The position numbers and the translations under genes are program-made. A DNA stretch of 64,000 bases from a bacterium (lineage in GTDB: Bacteria > Actinomycetota > Acidimicrobiia > Spongiisociales > ZC4RG35): positions 13,706 to 77,705 of the forward strand of contig JAHEJW010000007.1 in the NCBI GenBank assembly GCA_024638655.1, read 5' to 3'. Positions within the stretch are counted from its first letter, which is position 1. Each line of letters begins with the position of its first letter. The notes under the pieces were generated by a model. It ran no database searches, was not told the DNA's origin, and was given only the letters and a program-made list of their open reading frames with translations. Shown piece by piece: positions 8,069-18,985 of this stretch.

Positions 8069-10180
8069 TCAGGAAGGAGCTTCTGTTCCATCCCGGGGCA
8101 ACAGCACCGGGATGATCAACAGGGCCGTTAGGGCAGCCGTCATCATCGAGACCCACATGATCGCCGTCACCTGCTCGTGGATCGCCAGAGGTGAGAACAA
8201 CAGAGCAGATAGGCCGATGGCGATCCCGAGGGCGTTGGCGACGATCGGTCTCCCCGCCCTGTCGATGGCCCGGAACACGTAGCCCGGACCTTCGCGTCTG
8301 GCCAGATCGATCGCGGCCACATAGTGGATCGAGTAGTCGATACCGACCCCGATGACGATGCTCGACGCCACCGCGGTGAGCAAGTTCAACTGGATGCCCG
8401 AGGCCGCGAGGAACGCCAGCAAGGTGGCAACCGTGAGAGCAATTGGCACTAGAGAGACAATGGTTTGTCGCCAACGGCGATAGGCCACAAAGAGCATGAT
8501 CGCCACGAGGCCAAAGGCAACGGCAAGAGATGTGACCTGGGCACTCAACACCAGCCTTGCGATCTCATCCCAGACGATGGGCATGCCGGTCAGCGCGGTA
8601 ACCACATCGGAGTCCGAGGCATAGTCGATCCACTGGCGTAGGTCCGAGGTCGAGAACTCTTCGGGGAGCAGCATGAATCGGAGACCGTCTTCGCTCACCA
8701 AACCGCCGATCGGAGATTCGGTGCTCCCGGACAGAATCGCCTGGGACTGTTCGGGGGGCAGAGCATCGGCCAACGTTGCCGCCGAGATGACTCTCCGCAC
8801 ACCGGGGAGTGCTTCGAGGTCGTCGGTAGCCGCCCGGATCGCAGCAAGTTGTGAGCTATCGCCTCCAGAGTCGAAGGAGAATTCACCCATTAGGGGAGTA
8901 GCGCCACCGAACAGGTCCTCGGTGCGCTCGAAGGCCAGCCTCACCGGATCGTCGCCCTTGTAGAAGAACAGTTGGTCGCTGTCGACATCCAGCCGGGGAA
9001 TGAACACGCCTGCGAAGACCACGAGCAAGAGGGCCAATGCCAGCGCGGGGATCCGCAGGCTCACCATTCTCTTGATCCCATCGATGATCCGGGGTCCGAT
9101 CAGCACCTTTGGCTTCGTATCGGCTGGTCGAAGGTGGCCGATCAAAGCAGGAAGCGAGAAGAAGGAGATCACCCCGGCGAAGCCGATCCCGATCGCCGTG
9201 AACAAACCCAGCTGTCTGATCGGGCCTACATCGGTGGCCAGCAGTGAGAGAAACCCAACCGCGGTCGAGACCGTGGTCAAGATCATCGGAATGCCGACAT
9301 GACGCAATGCGTCGGCGACTCGCTCAACCGGATCCTCGGATCTCGCCTCCTGGAAGTGGGTGACGAAGTGGAGACCGTCAGCGGACCCCATCACGATCAC
9401 GAAGATCGGGACGATCACGGTGAGGAGATCTACTTCACGGCCCAGACCGAAGATGAGGCCGAATGTCCACAGCGAGCCGACTATGGCGGGGAAAATCGAG
9501 AGTGCGGCCAGCCGTCGGTCTCCGATGTTGGCGTAGAAGACCAACAACAGCAGCACTATGACAGCCGGTGGGATCACCAAGAGGAACAGGCTGATCAGGT
9601 CGAGGACCGAGGAGAAGATTATCGGGTTTCCGGACAGGACTATCTCTTCCCCGCGGGTGTCTGCCCATTCCGTCACCTCCTGGGCGGCTTCCAGGGAGGC
9701 TTGTCCTGGGGAGACCATCAGTAGCGCATTGCGACCGTCTCCAGAGAGAAACACATCCGCCAGCGGGTTTTGAGACAGCAGCCGGTCGATGGCGGGAGAC
9801 GGCAGAACGGCCAGTTCCTCAGTCGAGAGCCGGGCGCCGGTGAGGGGGTTGACCTCAGGAACGATCGATGCCACGGTCCCCACATTTTCGAGAGCGGCCA
9901 GTTCGTCCCTCGCGGAGGCGATCAAAGCGATGTCCGTGGGCTCATCGAACGCCTCTCCCGCCGGCAGGCTGATGATGACGTTTATCGGGTCGCTCGTGGA
10001 GTACTTCTCCGTCAGCGCGACGAACTGCCTCCCCACTTCGTTGCTTTCGAGGATCGATCCCGCGATGTCTGCGTTGAATTGCATGCGAAACAGCATTGCC
10101 ACCGCAGTGAGTGTGATGATCGCCGTGACGGCGAGAATCACCCTCGAACGATGGACGATGACGTGAGCGATCCGATCCAT
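8069..10180 (-). CDS. MMPL/RND superfamily transporter
   Basis: The 703-residue protein has the duplicated RND/MMPL plan. A first helix (residues about 12-32) is followed by a large outer loop, five helices containing [21 protein letters not shown], then a second helix-loop-helix repeat with [23 protein letters not shown]. The GSADGLHF and GIDYSIHY segments correspond to the proton-relay helix 4 and 10 positions of the family. These proteins export lipids, hopanoids or drugs using the proton gradient. It precedes the ABC ATPase and permease on the same strand with nearly no gap, so the three may form one export operon. Confidence 0.9.
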   Translation of the reverse strand: MDRIAHVIVHRSRVILAVTAIITLTAVAMLFRMQFNADIAGSILESNEVGRQFVALTEKYSTSDPINVIISLPAGEAFDEPTDIALIASARDELAALENVGTVASIVPEVNPLTGARLSTEELAVLPSPAIDRLLSQNPLADVFLSGDGRNALLMVSPGQASLEAAQEVTEWADTRGEEIVLSGNPIIFSSVLDLISLFLLVIPPAVIVLLLLVFYANIGDRRLAALSIFPAIVGSLWTFGLIFGLGREVDLLTVIVPIFVIVMGSADGLHFVTHFQEARSEDPVERVADALRHVGIPMILTTVSTAVGFLSLLATDVGPIRQLGLFTAIGIGFAGVISFFSLPALIGHLRPADTKPKVLIGPRIIDGIKRMVSLRIPALALALLLVVFAGVFIPRLDVDSDQLFFYKGDDPVRLAFERTEDLFGGATPLMGEFSFDSGGDSSQLAAIRAATDDLEALPGVRRVISAATLADALPPEQSQAILSGSTESPIGGLVSEDGLRFMLLPEEFSTSDLRQWIDYASDSDVVTALTGMPIVWDEIARLVLSAQVTSLAVAFGLVAIMLFVAYRRWRQTIVSLVPIALTVATLLAFLAASGIQLNLLTAVASSIVIGVGIDYSIHYVAAIDLARREGPGYVFRAIDRAGRPIVANALGIAIGLSALLFSPLAIHEQVTAIMWVSMMTAALTALLIIPVLLPRDGTEAPS

Positions 10181-10311
10181 TTCGGGTCACCCTAAGACCG
10201 GATCAACGCGCATCGGAATCCGCTCGAAATAGGGGAGCAGGCCTCGGATCCTGCTGTCGGAGAGTGGATTGGAGGTGTGGGGGATGGAGAGCATTACCCT
10301 CGCGGATTCAG

Positions 10312-12728
<2,417 letters not shown>

Positions 12729-12732
<4 letters not shown>

Positions 12733-13121
12733 ACGCGGCTCGAATCCTGGCTTCAGCGGGTGTTGATCTGGAGAGCTTGAAGACGGAATTGGGGCCGGTG
12801 AACCCGGAGAACGTCAACGTTTGGCCGGCGGCCCGGTTCATCCGGATGCTCTGGAGGTCGGGGATTCGCGGCATGACTCTCTTCCGGCTGGTGCTCGCCG
12901 ATCCCGATGTCTTAGATGCTGGAGAAGCTCGGCTGGCCCGATTCGTGATCCATGAATTGGTTCACGTGCGTCAATTCGCCGAGCTCGGATACGTTCGCTT
13001 CATGATCAGTTACCTGTTCGAGTACTGGAGAGGACGATTTCGAGGCCTCGACCATCGCGACGCATATCTGGCGATCGGCTCCGAGGTCGAAGCGCGCGAG
13101 GTTGCAGCGAGATACGTCTGA
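12729..13121 (+). CDS. Small HExxH-motif protein, function unknown
   Basis: The 130-residue product starts at a GTG that overlaps the leuS stop, implying translational coupling. Residues about 93-102 read [10 protein letters not shown], which has the HExxH zinc-protease pattern followed by the Q seen in DUF4157-like putative peptidase domains, and a later EVEAREV could supply a third ligand. No signal peptide is visible. I do not recognise a named family. It could be a minimal metallopeptidase-like protein or a degenerate structural relative. Confidence 0.65.
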
Positions 13122-13149
13122 GAGCCTCTCAACGGCTGCTGGGGCCGAT

Positions 13150-13962
13150 TCACCTGATGACGACGTCGGTGAGGTCTTGCTCGGGGTCGGGGAACTGGGG
13201 GTTCATGCGCTCGAGGGTCTCGATCAGGATGCTCGAGACGGCGAGGTTGCGATACCACTTCCGGTCGGCCGGCACGACATACCACGGCGCATGGTCGGTC
13301 GACGTTTTCGTGATCGCGTCCTCGTAGGCAGCTCGGTAGGCGTCCCACAAGGCCCGATCCTCCAGGTCCCCCTTCCTGAACTTCCAGTTCTTGTCTGGTT
13401 CGCCGAGGCGAGCCTCGAAACGCTCTTTCTGCTCGTCCTTCGAGATGTTGAGAAAGACCTTCACGATCGTCGTGCCCTCGTGACTGAGCATTTCCTCGAA
13501 TGCTCTGATGTGCTCGTATCGCCTCGACCACACCTCCTTGGGGACCAGTTCTTTGACCCGGACCACTAGTACGTCCTCGTAGTGGGAGCGATTGAAGATT
13601 GCGATCCGACCGTCGGCAGGGGTGTGCTGGTGTACTCGCCAGAGATAATCGTGGGCTAGCTCCTCTTCGGTTGGCACACCAAAGCCGTGTACGTCCACGC
13701 CCTGAGGGTTGACTCCTCTGAAGACATGCCTGATCGTGCCGTCTTTTCCGCCGGTGTCCATGGCTTGCAGAACGACGAGAAGACTCTGCTCGGATTCCGC
13801 CCACAAACGCCTCTGAAGGCCGGCGATCGTCTTGGTCAGGCCGGGGAGTGCCTTCTTCCCGTCTTTCTTGCCACCCTCGAACCCTTTTCGGGAGTTCGGT
13901 TCGTGCCGTGAAAGATCCACTCGCGTGCCCGGTGCTATTCGGAACTGGGATATGTCGATCAT
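13150..13962 (-). CDS. ppk2: Polyphosphate kinase 2 family protein
   Basis: The 270-residue protein matches the PPK2 family, which transfers phosphate between polyphosphate and nucleotides. It shows the Walker A-like MDTGGKDGTIRHV at about residues 66-78, the Walker B-like IFNRSHYEDVLVVRV at about 120-134, and the lid region with R residues around WSRRYEHI. The end YVVPADRKWYRNLAVSSIL is also typical. Whether it prefers AMP, ADP or GDP cannot be settled from sequence alone. It is divergent from comEA with an 80-base spacer. Confidence 0.94.
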   Translation of the reverse strand: MIDISQFRIAPGTRVDLSRHEPNSRKGFEGGKKDGKKALPGLTKTIAGLQRRLWAESEQSLLVVLQAMDTGGKDGTIRHVFRGVNPQGVDVHGFGVPTEEELAHDYLWRVHQHTPADGRIAIFNRSHYEDVLVVRVKELVPKEVWSRRYEHIRAFEEMLSHEGTTIVKVFLNISKDEQKERFEARLGEPDKNWKFRKGDLEDRALWDAYRAAYEDAITKTSTDHAPWYVVPADRKWYRNLAVSSILIETLERMNPQFPDPEQDLTDVVIR

Positions 13963-14042
13963 CGGCGGGACGATAACGGGAGGCTTCCTTCGGCTCGGAT
14001 CGGCATGTATCTAAAAAGAGTGGTCGGCCCGAAGCCAGGACT

Positions 14043-14582
14043 GTGAGCCGCAATCTGTTCCTCGCCGGCCTTGCCGCGATCTGCATTTCGGTCGGCGTGG
14101 GAGTGGCGGCGGTCAACCGCGTTCCGGCGCATCCTCAGGCTCCGGATTTCGATTCGAATCCGACGAGCACGTCGTCGTCCATCCAAGTCCACGTGGCTGG
14201 GTGGGTTCGCTCGGCGGGCGTAGTGAGCCTTCCGGAGGGGTCGATCGTCGCCGATGCGATCGAAGCCTCTGGAGGCCTTCTCCCGGGTGCCGATACCGAA
14301 TCTCTGAACCTCGCATCCGAATTGGTCGACGGCGACCAGGTCGTTGTTGAAGGCCCCGGAGGTGACGGCGGCGAAGCCCAAGGAGAAACGAGGGTGGTCG
14401 TCAATCGGGCAAGCGCGGGCGAACTCGAGACCCTACCTGGCGTTGGGCCCGTACTTGCGCAGCGGATCGTCGACTACAGGGACGAGAACGGACCTTTCGG
14501 CGAAGTCGAGGACCTCCTCGACGTGCCCGGGATCGGGGAATCGAAGCTGTCTTCACTTCGCGACCTGGTCCGCATCCCCTGA
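14043..14582 (+). CDS. comEA: ComEA-like competence DNA receptor
   Basis: The 179-residue protein has an N-terminal membrane anchor (residues about 3-22), a linker, a SLBB domain (VHVAGWVRSAGVV...ADAIEASGG, about 50-110), and tandem helix-hairpin-helix motifs (VNRASAGELETLPGVGPVLA and DLLDVPGIGESKL, about 118-175) that bind double-stranded DNA. It is expected at the outer face of the membrane as the DNA receptor for uptake. The start is GTG with AGGA five bases upstream. Its stop overlaps the comEC start by one base. Confidence 0.95.
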   Translation: MSRNLFLAGLAAICISVGVGVAAVNRVPAHPQAPDFDSNPTSTSSSIQVHVAGWVRSAGVVSLPEGSIVADAIEASGGLLPGADTESLNLASELVDGDQVVVEGPGGDGGEAQGETRVVVNRASAGELETLPGVGPVLAQRIVDYRDENGPFGEVEDLLDVPGIGESKLSSLRDLVRIP

Positions 14583-16543
14583 TGAAGCCCCGGGAGGTGC
14601 TCCCGCCTGTGGTTTCCCGGCCTTGGATCGTCACTGCAATCGTCGTTTGGGGGGTCACCGGCGTCACCTCCTCCATGACGGCACGCCCTCCGAGCTTCTC
14701 CGAAGGATCGATTGAGGCGACCGGGACTCTGGTCACCGACTCATCCCGGGGACTCGGTGGAAACCGCACGGTGGTCGAAACCGATCTGGGGAAGTTTCTT
14801 CTGGAAGTGGAAGAGAACTCGGACCTGTTCCGCGGTGAGGTCGTGACCTTCGAAGGCAGGACTACAGGCGGTCCCGGGTGGCTGTCTACTCACCATTATC
14901 GCAATCGCGTTGCGGTCGGCCGTCTCTCGGTCGTCGAGGATGCTCCGTTTCTCTTTGGGCTCGGGCGAACGGTGCGTGCCCGCGTCTTGGAGCGAGTAAC
15001 ACCCCTAGAAGGGGGTCGGGCCCTGCTGGCCGGTTTTCTGATAGGCGAGACGTCCGGGTTGAGCAGAAATGAAGCTGAGGCGATGAGACGAGCCGGTCTG
15101 TCTCATTTCGTTGCAGTCAGCGGGTCGAACGTTGCTCTTTTCGTCGGGCTTCTGGTCGTGGCCGCCGGGCCGCTCGCTCTCGGTCCTAGACGTCGAGCCA
15201 TCGTCGGATTGCTGGGGCTGCCCGTATACGCCGCAGCGACACGATTCGAGCCTTCAGTGATGAGAGCCACTGCCATGGCTGCCCTGGCCTTTTTCGGGAG
15301 GCTGGTCGGTGTGGTTTTGGAAGCCTGGCAGCTTCTATCGCTTGCTGTGATCGTCCTCCTGATCACCGAACCCATGCTCAGCATCAATGCAGGGTTTCAG
15401 TTGTCTGTGGCAGCAACCAGCGGCGTTCTCATTGGCGCCCGCTGGCCGCTCAAGGGTGGGAAGATCGCTCGCTCCCTTGTCATCACCGTCGGAGCGCAAG
15501 CAGCCGTCGCTCCCTTGATCCTGTTTCATTTCGGCTCCCTCCCTTTGATGGCCCCCCTGGTGAATCTGGTGGCGGCGCCTCTAGTGGCTTTGTCGACGAC
15601 CCTCGGCGCCGTGGGAGTGGCCGGCCCCGAGTTTCTCGTCGACATGGCTTCGGCACTTGCCTCCATCGTCCTCTTCCTCGCAACAGGGTCAGAGGGCTGG
15701 CCCCAGATTGGCCCAAGCGGCCTGTTGGCTGTGGTTCTCTCGGCCCTGTTGGCAGGAAAGTGGCCAAGGGGGCGACCTCTGCTCATAGCGGTCGGGTCGG
15801 GGCTTCTCGTCATATCGGTCATGGGATGGGGACGCCATCCACCCGATGCCTCTGTGATCGTCCTCGACGTGGGGCAAGGGGATGCCATTCTCATACACGG
15901 AGGTGCCGGTCGCTACGCACTGGTCGATGGGGGTCCGGATCCACGCCTTTTGATCGACCGGCTTCGTGGCTATGGCGTCGATGACCTCGAGTTGGTCGTG
16001 CTGACCCACGTGCACGCCGACCATGCCAGTGGCTTGATCGGGCTGGCCGGGCGTATCCACATCGAGAGAGTTTGGGCACGTGCTGCTCCGCACCGGACCG
16101 ATGCATCGGCGCAACTGTTTGCCGCGCTGGCGGACTTCGGGGTCCCTGTCACCGAGCCCATGGTGGGAGAGAATTGGTATTTGGGCCACCTGGAACTGAC
16201 AGTCGAAGCCCCGCTTCGGCGCTACGCCTCTCCAAATGACCAATCCATCGTGCTCACCGTGACAGGTCCATCTGCGGATATGCTGCTTGCAGGGGACATC
16301 GAGATCGTGGCTCAGAGAGAGCTCCAGCACCTGCAGGCCGACATTCTCAAGGTGCCACACCAGGGTGCAGGCACTTCCGATTCCGATTGGCTGCGAACGG
16401 TAGATGCCGGGCTAGCAATCATCTCGGTCGGCCCGAACCAATTCGGTCATCCCGCTGACTGGGTGATCGACCTGCTGGTGGAGTCTGGAGCTCGTGTGCT
16501 GCGCACCGATGTAGACGGGAACATCACCGTGCCTCTCGGTTGA
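14582..16543 (+). CDS. comEC: ComEC/Rec2 DNA-uptake channel with metallo-beta-lactamase domain
   Basis: The 653-residue membrane protein contains an N-terminal DUF4131/OB-like outer domain after two helices, the competence membrane core (GLSHFVAVSGSNVALFVGLL at about residues 174-193), and a C-terminal metallo-beta-lactamase domain with VLDVGQGDAILIHG and LTHVHADHASG (about residues 425-485). It forms the channel carrying single-stranded DNA into the cytoplasm during natural transformation. It follows comEA directly, so both are likely co-expressed. No comEB or late pilus genes are in the window. Confidence 0.95.
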   Translation: MKPREVLPPVVSRPWIVTAIVVWGVTGVTSSMTARPPSFSEGSIEATGTLVTDSSRGLGGNRTVVETDLGKFLLEVEENSDLFRGEVVTFEGRTTGGPGWLSTHHYRNRVAVGRLSVVEDAPFLFGLGRTVRARVLERVTPLEGGRALLAGFLIGETSGLSRNEAEAMRRAGLSHFVAVSGSNVALFVGLLVVAAGPLALGPRRRAIVGLLGLPVYAAATRFEPSVMRATAMAALAFFGRLVGVVLEAWQLLSLAVIVLLITEPMLSINAGFQLSVAATSGVLIGARWPLKGGKIARSLVITVGAQAAVAPLILFHFGSLPLMAPLVNLVAAPLVALSTTLGAVGVAGPEFLVDMASALASIVLFLATGSEGWPQIGPSGLLAVVLSALLAGKWPRGRPLLIAVGSGLLVISVMGWGRHPPDASVIVLDVGQGDAILIHGGAGRYALVDGGPDPRLLIDRLRGYGVDDLELVVLTHVHADHASGLIGLAGRIHIERVWARAAPHRTDASAQLFAALADFGVPVTEPMVGENWYLGHLELTVEAPLRRYASPNDQSIVLTVTGPSADMLLAGDIEIVAQRELQHLQADILKVPHQGAGTSDSDWLRTVDAGLAIISVGPNQFGHPADWVIDLLVESGARVLRTDVDGNITVPLG

Positions 16544-16581
16544 GGTACGACGGTGGCGACCCCGTCTTAACCTGCCGATTG

Positions 16582-17388
16582 ATGGCCGGCATGCTCGAGC
16601 TCGGAGACTCCCAGTTGCCTCTCGGTGAGATCACCTATGTCATGGGTGTCATAAATGCTTCTCCGGACTCGAAAAACCTTCACACCGTGGCGAACTCGGT
16701 AGACGATGCGCTGTTGATGGCGGACCGCTACCGCACATGGGGCGCGACCCTCATCGACCTCGGTGGTCAATCCTCCCACTACGACAATCCCACCATTGCT
16801 TCGGCTGACGAGATAAGCCGAGTCGTGCCGGTGATCGAGGCGCTAGTGACCGAAGATCACCTGGTCGCCATCGACACTTGGAAGCCTGATGTGGCCCGTG
16901 CAGCCGTGGATGCTGGAGCGGTCATCGTCAACGACACCGGGGGCCTCGCCGACATGGAGATGCGCGATGTGGTCGCAACGAAAGGAGTGGCGGCCATCGC
17001 CGTATACATCGAAGGTGACAACCCGCACTCGGTTGGGGCGGTGGAGATCAGAGATGACAAGGCCGTTCACACCGCGGAGGGTTTCGGCCGCCTCCTGGAG
17101 GATCTCGCGAGAGAAGGCATCGTGAACGTGATCCTGGATCCGGGCATAGCTCTCAACTATCGGGGTGACTACGAGTCCTACACCAGAATGCAGCTCGATG
17201 TGATCAGGTCATCGGGCTATCTCAAGGACCTCGGAAGGCCGGTGCTCATCCCGATCCCGCGCAAACGTGACGGCCATCGCGTAGCCGCCTACATCTCCCT
17301 GGCTCTGGAGCACGAGGCGGACATCATCCGGGTCCACGATGTGGCGATGGCTTGTGACCTGGCTCGGCTTTTCGGTCGTAGCCAGTGA
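16582..17388 (+). CDS. Dihydropteroate-synthase-like protein (divergent paralog)
   Basis: The 268-residue protein has the DHPS TIM-barrel order: VMGVINASPDS, LIDLGGQSSHY, VAIDTWKP, VNDTGGLAD, ILDPGIALNY, a PIPRKRD segment, and a final IRVHDVA. True FolP has NVTPDSFSDGG and GGESTRPG; here loop 1 continues SKNLHTV and loop 2 reads GGQSSHY, so the pterin/pABA loops are changed. It may be a folate enzyme or a pterin-binding relative of another role. I chose ATG 16582; the frame is open to a TTG at 16540 overlapping the comEC stop. It sits between comEC and holA, which are normally neighbours. Confidence 0.75.
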   Translation: MAGMLELGDSQLPLGEITYVMGVINASPDSKNLHTVANSVDDALLMADRYRTWGATLIDLGGQSSHYDNPTIASADEISRVVPVIEALVTEDHLVAIDTWKPDVARAAVDAGAVIVNDTGGLADMEMRDVVATKGVAAIAVYIEGDNPHSVGAVEIRDDKAVHTAEGFGRLLEDLAREGIVNVILDPGIALNYRGDYESYTRMQLDVIRSSGYLKDLGRPVLIPIPRKRDGHRVAAYISLALEHEADIIRVHDVAMACDLARLFGRSQ

Positions 17389-17401
17389 CTACCTTGAAGC
17401 T

Positions 17402-18385
17402 GTGGCCCTTCTGATCGTCTCCGGCCCGTCCAATGCCGGTCCCGGCGAACGCGAGCAGATGCTCGATGCAGCCAATCAGCACTTCATGAAGACCAACATG
17501 ACCCGTGAACAGGTCGTCAGGATCGATGTGCCGGGTAGGGGTGGAGGAGAGGCCGGCACAGGTGCGATCAGATCCGAGCTCGAGCCGATGATCCCACTGC
17601 TCCAGTCGGGCTCGCTCTTCGACGAGCCCGAAGGGCTCGAGATCGTCGATGCTCAAAACCTCCAGAAAGCGGAGGTCGATGCCCTTGCCGAGCTTCTCGA
17701 AGACGCCGATCTGATCAAGACCGAAGTGGTCTTGGTCAGCGAGGGATCGCTGGCGAAGCCTCTCGTCGAGGTGGCCAAGGAGCGAGGGAGCACCTTGTCG
17801 GTCAAGAAGATGTGGGAGCGGCAGGCGGCGCAGTGGCTCGACGCCGAGGTCGACAAACGAGAGCTGAAGATCGACAAGGATGCACAGAAAGCGCTCCTGC
17901 AGAGATTCGGGACTGACACGGCCAGCATGGGAAACGCCCTCGATCAGCTTGCCGAGGTACAGGGCAAAGTGACCTCAGAATTGGTCCTGGACTGGTTCAA
18001 GAACCGCCCTGACGAGCCCACATGGCAGATCACAGATGCCATATCGCGGGGAGACGTCGGTTTGGCTCTGCGCAGACTCTCCGACTTCCTGGTGCACGGC
18101 CATCCCTTGGTCTATCTGGCCGCACTGGAGTCCGACCTCAAACGGCGGGCCCTCGCAGCCGCCGCGCCGGACCAGGAGACGTTCAAGGATTGGATGGGCG
18201 GCAAGGGCTCAGACCGCCAGCTGTCCAGGGTTTGGTCGATGCGGGGTCGGGTGAAGGAGTCAGCGCTGCGGAGTGCGCAGGAGGCCCTGGTCAGGGCCGA
18301 TCGCGTGATCAAGACTCTGCCCGAGGAAGCCCATCGTGTGACCCTGGAGCGTCTCACCGTCGCCATGTGTCGCTGGTACGGCTGA
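17402..18385 (+). CDS. holA: DNA polymerase III delta subunit
   Basis: The 327-residue protein matches HolA, the clamp-loader wrench subunit, with the N-terminal LLIVSGPSNAGPGEREQ, a central PLLQSGSLFDEPEGLEIVDA, and a C-terminal collar region with ITDAISRGDVGLALRRLSDFL and HPLVYLAALESDLKRRALA. GTG 17402 is proposed as the start because family members begin just before this strand; an ATG at 17339 would overlap the upstream gene by 50 bases. It ends just before a strong hairpin terminator. The comEA-comEC-holA order is typical of Actinomycetota. Confidence 0.87.
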   Translation: MALLIVSGPSNAGPGEREQMLDAANQHFMKTNMTREQVVRIDVPGRGGGEAGTGAIRSELEPMIPLLQSGSLFDEPEGLEIVDAQNLQKAEVDALAELLEDADLIKTEVVLVSEGSLAKPLVEVAKERGSTLSVKKMWERQAAQWLDAEVDKRELKIDKDAQKALLQRFGTDTASMGNALDQLAEVQGKVTSELVLDWFKNRPDEPTWQITDAISRGDVGLALRRLSDFLVHGHPLVYLAALESDLKRRALAAAAPDQETFKDWMGGKGSDRQLSRVWSMRGRVKESALRSAQEALVRADRVIKTLPEEAHRVTLERLTVAMCRWYG

Positions 18386-18395
18386 GAGCACAGGT

Positions 18396-18432
18396 AGAAG
18401 CCCGGTGCGGAAGAGATACGCACCGGGCTTCT
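18396..18432. terminator. Strong hairpin between holA and a convergent lipoprotein gene
   Basis: A perfect 14-base-pair stem (AGAAGCCCGGTGCG pairing with CGCACCGGGCTTCT) encloses a nine-base loop. It begins 10 bases after the holA stop and ends 20 bases before the stop of the convergent gene. There is no long T-run, so it may act as a two-way actinobacterial-type terminator. Confidence 0.85.
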
Positions 18433-18452
18433 GGTTCGGGGGCCTTTGAGGT

Positions 18453-18824
18453 CTAGCGGAGTCCCGAGGATGGCTCCACGTACTCCTGCTCCGAAGCCTC
18501 GGGCCACATCTGTGGCGCCTCGTATCCGTCGATCCTGAAGGCCTGATTGACGACGGCCGGAAACATCTCCGGAAACTCATAGCCGCGCAGAGCCGAGATG
18601 CTCGGGCTGCCGACTGGAGGAAGCTCGAGGATGAGATTCGAAGGCGCCGGGTTGATGACCGACACGTCCTCGATCGGTCCTCCGCAAGCCGCCAGGATGA
18701 TCCCGGCGACCAGGACTGCCAGCGCTGATCTGCGGAACAAGCCAAGCCCCTCGGCACTCTCTCGCTTGAAGCACTTCCTTCGAGAGGCATCGTGTGCCCT
18801 GACGAGGTTTTCACTCAACAACAT
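18453..18824 (-). CDS. Small lipoprotein
   Basis: The 123-residue protein has a basic N-region (KCFKRES...FRRS), a hydrophobic core LAVLVAGIILAACGG and a lipobox LAAC near residue 47, predicting an outer-face lipoprotein. The mature part of about 75 residues has no family I recognise; it contains YEFPEMFPAV and YEAPQMWPEA, two similar short segments that may be an internal repeat. The long N-region is odd, but the start at 18824 has a strong AAGGAG site; a TTG nearer the hydrophobic core is an alternative. It is divergent from the large regulator and shares its operator-like region. Confidence 0.75.
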   Translation of the reverse strand: MLLSENLVRAHDASRRKCFKRESAEGLGLFRRSALAVLVAGIILAACGGPIEDVSVINPAPSNLILELPPVGSPSISALRGYEFPEMFPAVVNQAFRIDGYEAPQMWPEASEQEYVEPSSGLR

Positions 18825-18885
18825 GTCCGTTCTCCTTCTCTTCGGGTCGCCTTGTTGCGACCGAGAGCCAGAGTCAGGGAGACCG

Positions 18886-18929
18886 GTTCAGGAGTTGCTC
18901 CGATGTTGTTCAGAGGTTGTTCAGGCGGA
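18886..18929 (+). promoter_or_regulatory. 11-bp-periodic direct repeats, PHO-box-like or SARP operator
   Basis: Four consecutive 11-base units begin at 18886, 18897, 18908 and 18919. Three start GTTCAG and the second starts GCTCCG; the first three end in GTT. An inverted TCTGAAC copy is at 18945-18951. One-helix-turn direct repeats of GTTCA are the hallmark of the actinobacterial PhoP PHO box, and SARP activators also bind tandem repeats with 11-base spacing. The site lies between the divergent lipoprotein and SARP-STAND genes. Which regulator binds is inference. Confidence 0.6.
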
Positions 18930-18985
18930 GAATTCGCAGTGCATTCTGAACAAAACCTGAATCCGCTTGACCAACTATCGATGCA

